The notes below the pieces were generated by a model. The model did not search any database, was not told the origin of the DNA, and saw only the letters and a list, made by a program, of their open reading frames with translations. A program made the position numbers and the translations under genes. DNA of 64,000 bases from Streptococcus sobrinus DSM 20742 = ATCC 33478 (GTDB lineage Bacteria > Bacillota > Bacilli > Lactobacillales > Streptococcaceae). Positions 58,010 through 64,000 of the stretch are shown one piece after another (position 1 is the stretch's first letter; the number at the start of each line of letters is the position of its first letter). The stretch covers positions 1-64,000 of the forward strand of contig NZ_JMLC01000004.1 in assembly GCF_000686605.1 (NCBI RefSeq), written 5' to 3'.

Positions 58010-58049
58010 AACTCAAGCAACCTTTTTATAAGGTTACTTGAGTTTTTTA
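58010..58049 (+). terminator. Terminator inside the glgB leader (possible attenuator)
   Basis: AACTCAAG pairs with CTTGAGTT and, after one mismatch, AACCTT with AAGGTT, around a 5-nt loop. A TTTTTT tract follows. Only 28 nt remain before the glgB ATG, too few for another full promoter. It either ends pulA transcription with leakage or regulates glg transcription. Confidence 0.85.
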
Positions 58050-58077
58050 CTTAGAGATAGGAAAGGCGGGTGATAGG

Positions 58078-59961
58078 ATGACAAAAGATTTAGAACTTTA
58101 TACATTCGGAACTGGTGAAAATTTTCACCTTCAAAACTATTTAGGTGTTCACAAAACAGATGATGGCAGTTACAGCTTTCGGGTATGGGCTCCACATGCT
58201 GAACATGTACAGGTGATTGGGGATTTCACTAGTTGGTTTGATGCTCCCCTAGATATGGTTATGAATCAAGCTGGTGTTTGGGAGGTTAAAACCGACAAGG
58301 CCCAGGAAGGTCAAATTTACAAATATTTGGTTAAACGCCGTGGCGGTCAGGCCGTTGAAAAAATAGATCCTTGTGCTTTGTATTTAGAAGAGCGTCCAGG
58401 TACGGGAGCAATCATTAAAACTTTTGCGGAAAAAAAGTGGAAAGACGCTCTCTGGATGGGGCGTCGTAAACGATTTGGTTTCAAGGAGCGTCCGGTAAAT
58501 ATCTATGAAGTCCATTCCAGTTCTTGGAAATTAGGACCAGAGGGTCAACTTCTGACCTTTAAAGATTTGACTAAGGAATTGATTCCTTATTTGGTCGAAA
58601 TGAATTATACCCATGTTGAGTTTATGCCTTTGATGGCTCACCCTTTAGGTATGTCTTGGGGCTATCAACTGATGGGATATTTTGCCTTTGAACATACCTA
58701 TGGCAAGCCTGAAGAGTTTCAAGAATTTGTTGAAACCTGCCATTTGAATAATATTGGGGTTATTGTTGACTGGGTGCCTGGTCACTTTACGCAAAACGAT
58801 GATGCCCTTGCCTATTTCGATGGCACACCGACTTTTGAATATGCTGACAATGACCGTGCTCATAATCGTCGCTGGGGAGCTCTTAACTTTGATTTGGGTA
58901 AAAATCAGGTTCAGTCTTTCTTGATTTCAAGTGCTATGTATTGGATCGAACAGTACCATATTGATGGTATTCGTGTAGATGCTGTCAGCAATATGCTCTA
59001 TCGTGACTACGATGATGGCCCATGGACCCCAAACGTTTTCGGAGGTAATCGGGACCTTGAAGGGTTTAACTTCTTACAAAAATTAAATGGCGTCATTCAT
59101 TACAATCATCCTAACGTTATGATGATTGCAGAAGAGTCTACAGCTGCAACACCAATAACAGCCTCTATTGAGTCAGGTGGCCTGTCTTTTGACTACAAAT
59201 GGAATATGGGCTGGATGAATGATACCCTCAAGTTCTTTGAAGAGGATCCTATCTATCGTCGATATGATTTTAATCTGATTACTTTTAGCTTTATGTATGC
59301 TTTTTCTGAGAACTTCATTTTGCCATTCTCTCATGATGAAGTTGTCCATGGTAAGAAGAGTCTGATGCACAAGATGTGGGGAGATCGTTATAATCAATTT
59401 GCTGGTCTCCGTTGTCTCTACGCTTATCAGATGTGTCACCCTGGTAAGAAATTACTCTTCATGGGTTCTGAATTCGGTCAGTTCCTAGAGTGGAAATATG
59501 ATTATCAACTAGAATGGACAAACCTAGAAGATAAGCTCAACCATCAAATGTGGCATTACACTTCTGAACTCAATCAGTTTTACAAGGACCATAAGGCACT
59601 TTGGCAAATTGATGAGTCTTACGATGGTATTGAAATTATTGATGCGGATAATACAGCAGAATCAATTCTATCTTTTGTCCGCCGGGATAAGAAAGGTGAC
59701 CTGCTTGTTTGTGTCTTCAATATGGCTCCAGTTGAACGGCAGTCCTTTACCATTGGAGTTCCGGTGGCTGGGCTTTACGAAGAAGTCTTTAATACTGAAC
59801 TGGAAGAATTCGGCGGTGTCTGGAAGAAGACTAACCCCGAAACAAAGACAAATCCTGGCCTTTGGAAAGACTATCAACAAACCCTAACCTTCACTATGCC
59901 AGCTCTAGGGGCAAGTATTTGGAGAGTTAAACGACATCAACGAACAAAAACGAATAAATAA
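58078..59961 (+). CDS. glgB: 1,4-alpha-glucan branching enzyme
   Basis: 627 residues. A CBM48 domain (about 15-120, [17 protein letters not shown]) precedes the GH13 core, with nucleophile D301 ([11 protein letters not shown]), acid/base in AEES (E352/E353) and the third acid in SHDEVVHGK. It moves alpha-1,4 segments to alpha-1,6 branch points in glycogen. The usual second N-terminal domain of long GlgB enzymes is absent, typical of the shorter Firmicute form. SD AGGAAAGG. Confidence 0.95.
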   Translation: MTKDLELYTFGTGENFHLQNYLGVHKTDDGSYSFRVWAPHAEHVQVIGDFTSWFDAPLDMVMNQAGVWEVKTDKAQEGQIYKYLVKRRGGQAVEKIDPCALYLEERPGTGAIIKTFAEKKWKDALWMGRRKRFGFKERPVNIYEVHSSSWKLGPEGQLLTFKDLTKELIPYLVEMNYTHVEFMPLMAHPLGMSWGYQLMGYFAFEHTYGKPEEFQEFVETCHLNNIGVIVDWVPGHFTQNDDALAYFDGTPTFEYADNDRAHNRRWGALNFDLGKNQVQSFLISSAMYWIEQYHIDGIRVDAVSNMLYRDYDDGPWTPNVFGGNRDLEGFNFLQKLNGVIHYNHPNVMMIAEESTAATPITASIESGGLSFDYKWNMGWMNDTLKFFEEDPIYRRYDFNLITFSFMYAFSENFILPFSHDEVVHGKKSLMHKMWGDRYNQFAGLRCLYAYQMCHPGKKLLFMGSEFGQFLEWKYDYQLEWTNLEDKLNHQMWHYTSELNQFYKDHKALWQIDESYDGIEIIDADNTAESILSFVRRDKKGDLLVCVFNMAPVERQSFTIGVPVAGLYEEVFNTELEEFGGVWKKTNPETKTNPGLWKDYQQTLTFTMPALGASIWRVKRHQRTKTNK

Positions 59962-59982
59962 GTGAGAGAAAGGATCTCTCAT
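59962..59982 (+). other. Intercistronic stem-loop between glgB and glgC
   Basis: GTGAGAGA pairs with TCTCTCAT (one G-U) around a 5-nt loop immediately after the glgB stop. No T tract follows. Confidence 0.5.
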
Positions 59983-60019
59983 CACTTTAACTCATATTTC
60001 TCTTTGAAAGGAGTCTTTT

Positions 60020-61159
60020 ATGAAAAATGAAATGTTAGCACTAATCTTGGCAGGTGGTCAAGGTACACGTTTGGGTAAACTAACTCAATCTATTGCTAAG
60101 CCAGCTGTTCAATTTGGGGGTCGCTATCGGATTATTGATTTCGCCCTTTCCAACTGTGCTAATTCCGGCATCAATAACGTTGGTGTCATCACCCAGTACC
60201 AGCCTTTAGCCCTTAATAATCATATTGGGAATGGTTCAGCTTGGGGTCTTGATGGAATCGATAGTGGTGCAACTATCCTTCAGCCATACTCAGCAACGGA
60301 AGGTAATCGCTGGTTCCAAGGAACTAGCCATGCTATCTATCAAAATATTGATTACATTGACAGCATGAATCCCGAATATGTCTTAATTTTGTCGGGTGAT
60401 CATATCTATAAGATGGATTATGATGACATGTTGCAAACCCATAAAGATAATTTAGCTAGTTTGACTGTTGCTGTCATTGATGTTCCGCTTAAGGAAGCAA
60501 GCCGTTTTGGTATTATGAATACTGATACCAATGATCGTATTGTTGAATTTGAAGAGAAACCTGAGCATCCTAAATCAACCAAAGCTTCCATGGGGATTTA
60601 CATTTTTGACTGGAAGAAGTTACGGGCTATGTTGATGGATGCTCAAAAGAATGATATTGATATGTCTGACTTTGGTAAAAATGTCATTCCTGCCTATCTT
60701 GAACAAGGTGAGCCTGTCTATACCTATAATTTTACCGGCTACTGGAAAGATGTTGGTACCATCGAATCACTTTGGGAAGCCAATATGGAATACATTGGTG
60801 AAGATAATGAACTCCATAGCCGTGACCGTAACTGGAAGATTTATTCTAAGAATGTGATTGCGCCCCCAAACTTTATTACAGAAGAAGCTCAAGTGGCAGA
60901 TTCCTTAATTGTTGACGGTTGTGTTGTTTCCGGAAGGGTTGACCATTCAATTCTTTCAACCAGCGTTAAGGTTGAAGAAGGGGCTGAAATTAAGGATAGC
61001 TTTATTATGAGTGGTGCTACGATTAGAAAAGGGGCCAAGGTTACTCGAGCTATTGTTGGTGAAGGAGCTGTTATTGGTGAAAATGTTGTCATTGATGGCA
61101 GTGATGAAGTTGAAGTTGTTGGTTATAATGAAGTAGTGGGGGTTCCAAATGAAGATTGA
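60020..61159 (+). CDS. glgC: Glucose-1-phosphate adenylyltransferase, catalytic subunit
   Basis: 379 residues. The nucleotide-binding signature [21 protein letters not shown] and the substrate loop [17 protein letters not shown] are intact, followed by a left-handed beta-helix. It makes ADP-glucose from glucose 1-phosphate and ATP, the committed step. SD AAAGGAG. It overlaps glgD by 11 nt, so the two subunits are translated together. Confidence 0.95.
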   Translation: MKNEMLALILAGGQGTRLGKLTQSIAKPAVQFGGRYRIIDFALSNCANSGINNVGVITQYQPLALNNHIGNGSAWGLDGIDSGATILQPYSATEGNRWFQGTSHAIYQNIDYIDSMNPEYVLILSGDHIYKMDYDDMLQTHKDNLASLTVAVIDVPLKEASRFGIMNTDTNDRIVEFEEKPEHPKSTKASMGIYIFDWKKLRAMLMDAQKNDIDMSDFGKNVIPAYLEQGEPVYTYNFTGYWKDVGTIESLWEANMEYIGEDNELHSRDRNWKIYSKNVIAPPNFITEEAQVADSLIVDGCVVSGRVDHSILSTSVKVEEGAEIKDSFIMSGATIRKGAKVTRAIVGEGAVIGENVVIDGSDEVEVVGYNEVVGVPNED

Positions 61160-62282
61160 TAAATATTCTGCCATCTTAGGAAATGCAGTCGGCTACCATG
61201 ATATGGGGAAATTGACCGAAAATCGGCCTTTAGCAAGTTTGCCCTTTGACGGAAAATATCGTCTGTTAGATTTCCAGTTGTCTAGTTTAGCCAATGCAGG
61301 TATTCGGAGCGTCTATGGTATTTTCCGCGGCCAAAATATTCGGTCTGTCTTTGATCATATTCGCTCTGGACGCGAATGGGGGCTCAACACTCTCTTGAGT
61401 CATTACTTCCTCGGTTTCTATGAAAATGACAATCTGACCCATATTACAGATTCTGATTATTACCGACAAATTTTAACCTATCTCAAGCGGGCAGACACAG
61501 ATCAAACTGTTTATATGTCCAGTGATATTCTCTGCAATATTAACCTACAGCAAGTGATTCATCTGCATAATGTTAACAATCACAATATTACGGTTGTCTA
61601 TAAGAAGGTTTCTAAGGACCATATTTCAGATTCTAATGAGATTCTGCAGATTGACGAAACGGATCATGTCACTGGGAAACTTGATTTGCAAAGTGTTGAA
61701 GAGCCTGTTCCAATGTCTGCTGATATATTTGTTGTCAATACGCCATGGCTGATTGAGCGGCTGGAAGAAGAAGCTAAGCAAGAAAATCCGAGGAAAATTC
61801 GGTACCTCTTACGTGATCTTTTGGTTGAGGCTGGAGCTTTGGCTTTTGAACATACAGGCTATCTTTCCAATATCAGTTCAGTCAAGTCTTACTATGATGC
61901 CAATATGGATATGCTGGATTCGCAAAAATTCTACGCTCTCTTCTATAGCAATCAAAGGGTTTATACTAAGGTTAAAAATGAAGAAGCTAGTTATTTTGCA
62001 CCGAGTTCGGATGTGAAGCGATCACAATTTGCATCTGGTTCAATTATAAAGGGTAGTGTCAATCATTCCATCGTTTCACGGACTTGTTACATTGATGAAA
62101 ATGCTAATGTATCAGATTCGGTCATTTTTCCTAAAGTTACCATTGGCCAAGGTTCGGTCCTTGAACACGTTATCGTTGATAAAACAGTTACCGTTCCAGC
62201 TGGCGTGACCTTGCGAGGCAGTGCAGAAAATCCTTTAGTTATTGGTAAAGGACAAGAAATTACTGGAGATATTATTCAATGA
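61149..62282 (+). CDS. glgD: ADP-glucose pyrophosphorylase regulatory subunit GlgD
   Basis: 377 residues, a GlgC paralogue. The N-terminal signature is altered: instead of GGxGxRL it reads [20 protein letters not shown], so catalysis is unlikely. The beta-helix C-terminus is kept. In Firmicutes GlgD combines with GlgC and changes its activity and response to effectors. It overlaps glgA by 4 nt. Confidence 0.93.
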   Translation: MKIDKYSAILGNAVGYHDMGKLTENRPLASLPFDGKYRLLDFQLSSLANAGIRSVYGIFRGQNIRSVFDHIRSGREWGLNTLLSHYFLGFYENDNLTHITDSDYYRQILTYLKRADTDQTVYMSSDILCNINLQQVIHLHNVNNHNITVVYKKVSKDHISDSNEILQIDETDHVTGKLDLQSVEEPVPMSADIFVVNTPWLIERLEEEAKQENPRKIRYLLRDLLVEAGALAFEHTGYLSNISSVKSYYDANMDMLDSQKFYALFYSNQRVYTKVKNEEASYFAPSSDVKRSQFASGSIIKGSVNHSIVSRTCYIDENANVSDSVIFPKVTIGQGSVLEHVIVDKTVTVPAGVTLRGSAENPLVIGKGQEITGDIIQ

Positions 62283-63718
62283 AAATCATGTTTGTAGCAG
62301 CGGAAGGGGCTCCTTTTGCTAAAACTGGCGGTCTGGGCGATGTTATTGGCGCCCTGCCCAAATCACTCGTTAAAAAGGGACATGAAGTTGCTGTAGTTTT
62401 ACCTTACTATGATGTTGTAGACAGTAAGTTTGGTGATCAGGTCGAAGATGTCATGTATTATTTCACCAATGTCGGCTGGCGCCACCAGTATGTTGGTGTC
62501 AAGAAGTTAGTTCAGGATGGTGTCAGTTTCTATTTTCTAGACAATCAATCTTATTTCTTCCGCGGTCATATTTATGGTGATTGGGATGATGGTGAACGCT
62601 TTGCCTTCTTCCAATTGGCAGCCCTTGAACTGATGGAAAAGATTGACTTTATCCCTGATATCCTCCATGTCCATGACTACCATACGGCGATGATTCCTTT
62701 TCTACTTAAGGAAAAGTATCATTGGATTAATGCTTATAAGAATATTCGCACTGTCTTCACCATTCATAATATTGAATTCCAAGGCCAATTTGATGCTGGT
62801 ATGCTCTGGGAACTCTTTGGAGTTGGCTTTGAGCGTTATGCTGATGGTACCTTGCGCTGGAATGACTGTCTTAACTGGATGAAGGCTGCCGTGCTTTATG
62901 CCGACCGAGTGACAACAGTTTCGCCATCTTATGCCCAAGAAATTATGACGCCTGAGTTTGGTAAGGGACTGGATCAAATCATGCGAATGGAATCTGGCAA
63001 GATTTCTGGTATTGTCAATGGAATTGATGCGGACCTCTTTAATCCAGAGACCGACCAGTATTTGGCTACCCCTTTCTCTGTTGATGATTTATCTGGAAAA
63101 GCAGTTAATAAGGCCAAGTTGCAGGAACACCTAGGACTACCCGTGAGAGATGATGTCCCTCTGATTGGGATTGTTTCTCGTTTGACTGACCAAAAGGGTT
63201 TCTCACTGGTTGTTAGCGAGCTCCAGCATATCCTTCAATTTGATTTGCAGATTGTTGTTTTGGGAACTGGCTATGCTGACTATGAAAATAGCTTCTCATG
63301 GTTTGCTAGCCAATACCCTGACAAGTTGTCGGCCAATATTACATTTGATTTGGGCCTGGCTCAACAGATTTATGGGGCAAGTGACCTCTTCCTCATGCCA
63401 TCAGCCTTTGAGCCTTGTGGTCTGTCACAAATGATGGCCATGAGATATGGTAGCCTACCTCTGGTTCACGAAGTTGGCGGCCTGAAAGATACGGTCATTC
63501 CTTACAACGAATTTGACCAAAGCGGAACTGGTTTTTCTTTCCATGGTTTTTCAGGTTATTTAATGACCAAGACCTTAAAATATGCCTTAGAGACATACTT
63601 TGATCGTCAAGATGACTGGAAGTTGCTCCAAGAACATGCTATGTCACAAGATTTTTCATGGGATACAGCTAGTCAGGCTTATGTTGACCTCTACCATGAA
63701 TTAGATTCCGACACATAG
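62279..63718 (+). CDS. glgA: Glycogen synthase (ADP-glucose-dependent)
   Basis: 479 residues of the GT5 family. The ADP-glucose-binding motif [13 protein letters not shown] is near the N-terminus and the C-terminal donor site reads [18 protein letters not shown]. It extends alpha-1,4 chains from ADP-glucose. It follows glgD with a 4-nt overlap. Confidence 0.95.
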   Translation: MKIMFVAAEGAPFAKTGGLGDVIGALPKSLVKKGHEVAVVLPYYDVVDSKFGDQVEDVMYYFTNVGWRHQYVGVKKLVQDGVSFYFLDNQSYFFRGHIYGDWDDGERFAFFQLAALELMEKIDFIPDILHVHDYHTAMIPFLLKEKYHWINAYKNIRTVFTIHNIEFQGQFDAGMLWELFGVGFERYADGTLRWNDCLNWMKAAVLYADRVTTVSPSYAQEIMTPEFGKGLDQIMRMESGKISGIVNGIDADLFNPETDQYLATPFSVDDLSGKAVNKAKLQEHLGLPVRDDVPLIGIVSRLTDQKGFSLVVSELQHILQFDLQIVVLGTGYADYENSFSWFASQYPDKLSANITFDLGLAQQIYGASDLFLMPSAFEPCGLSQMMAMRYGSLPLVHEVGGLKDTVIPYNEFDQSGTGFSFHGFSGYLMTKTLKYALETYFDRQDDWKLLQEHAMSQDFSWDTASQAYVDLYHELDSDT

Positions 63719-63781
63719 TTAGGACAGTCAATATTACTGGACTAACTAAGAGCTGGTAATCTCTATAAAGATTGCCGGCTC
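63716..63781 (+). other. Two tandem stem-loops between glgA and glgP
   Basis: First: TAGTTAG pairs with CTAACTA and CAGT with ACTG (63716-63748, imperfect inner part). Second: GAGCTGGTAATC pairs along its whole length with GATTGCCGGCTC (63750-63781, two G-U). No T tract follows either. Confidence 0.6.
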
Positions 63782-63813
63782 CCTAGTAATTTTAGATAAG
63801 AAGGCATTTAATA

Positions 63814-64000
63814 ATGACACTAAGTAAAGACCAATTTATTCGCGATTTTAAAGATACTCTTCACGAAGAGCAATTGATTAAGGTTCCTGATGCAACACCA
63901 AGAGAGCTCTTTGCCGTCTTGGCTAAAGTCATCCGTAAGTATTATACTCCTCTTTGGTTGGAGCGTAATCGTGCTTTAACCGCCAATAAGGAGAAAATAG
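63814..64000 (+). CDS. glgP: Glycogen phosphorylase, N-terminal part (cut by window edge)
   Basis: 62 codons remain open to the window end from the ATG at 63814, preceded by AGAAGG. The peptide, starting TLSKDQFIRDF and containing YYTPLWLERNRALTANKEK, fits the N-terminus of streptococcal glycogen/maltodextrin phosphorylases. Position at the end of glgBCDA supports this. The catalytic domain is outside the window. It would release glucose 1-phosphate from glycogen. Confidence 0.82.
   Translation, partial: MTLSKDQFIRDFKDTLHEEQLIKVPDATPRELFAVLAKVIRKYYTPLWLERNRALTANKEKI

Noticed and set aside
1-64000. rRNA and tRNA genes
   Set aside because: No cloverleaf with a TTCRA loop and CCA end and no rRNA core sequence was noticed on either strand; a tool scan would be decisive.

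Overview
The window looks like a Streptococcus chromosome from the salivarius group, most likely S. salivarius. The evidence is the AT-leaning base composition, streptococcal-type proteins throughout (CiaRH, Pst with two PstB, PepN, Spx, BmpA-NupABC), four large secreted GH70 glucansucrases without LPXTG anchors, and a glycogen operon with the GlgC/GlgD pair. Nothing resembles a prophage, rRNA, tRNA or CRISPR array. The only mobile element seen is the 5' end of an ISAs1-family transposase at the left edge.

Layout. 1-4.8 kb: transposase fragment, then an OFA-type MFS transporter diverging from an FMN reductase and a three-domain flavoprotein reductase of the fumarate reductase/flavocytochrome c family, with CcpA (cre) sites in the divergent region. 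4.9-8.2 kb: CPBP membrane protease, HAD phosphatase, thiol peroxidase, and an orphan protein resembling half of a type I restriction S subunit. 8.7-34.3 kb: four glucansucrases (gtf1-gtf4) interleaved with mntH, a small secreted protein, a DUF1858/DUF438 pair, truB-ribF, and spx-UPF0223-inositol monophosphatase. The four enzymes fall into two visible subfamilies in alternating order A-B-A-B. 34.4-47.3 kb: rRNA methyltransferase, pst-phoU phosphate operon, pepN, ciaRH, rpsT and coaA. 47.3-55.6 kb: a nucleoside salvage and import block (RsmC-like, pdp, deoC, cdd, bmpA, nupABC). 55.7-64 kb: pulA then glgB-glgC-glgD-glgA-glgP (glgP runs off the window).

Functionally the window pairs extracellular alpha-glucan synthesis from sucrose (gtf1-4) with intracellular glycogen turnover: GlgC/D make ADP-glucose, GlgA elongates, GlgB branches, PulA debranches and GlgP phosphorolyses. 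Around these are phosphate uptake, Mn uptake, peroxide defence, redox disposal and nucleoside scavenging.

The least explained signals lie between genes. (1) About 430 nt between bmpA and nupA folds on paper into adjacent long helices, including an enclosed three-way junction, with its non-Watson-Crick pairs being G-U on the + strand. This is a candidate structured RNA. (2) A strong terminator sits inside the predicted glgB leader, suggesting attenuation of glycogen synthesis. (3) truB, rsmF-like and coaA each have a -10 box exactly 6 nt before the ATG and no Shine-Dalgarno sequence, the signature of leaderless mRNAs. (4) Intercistronic stem-loops without U-tracts occur in the pst and glg operons. 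All structure calls are hand-made pairings, not energy calculations.
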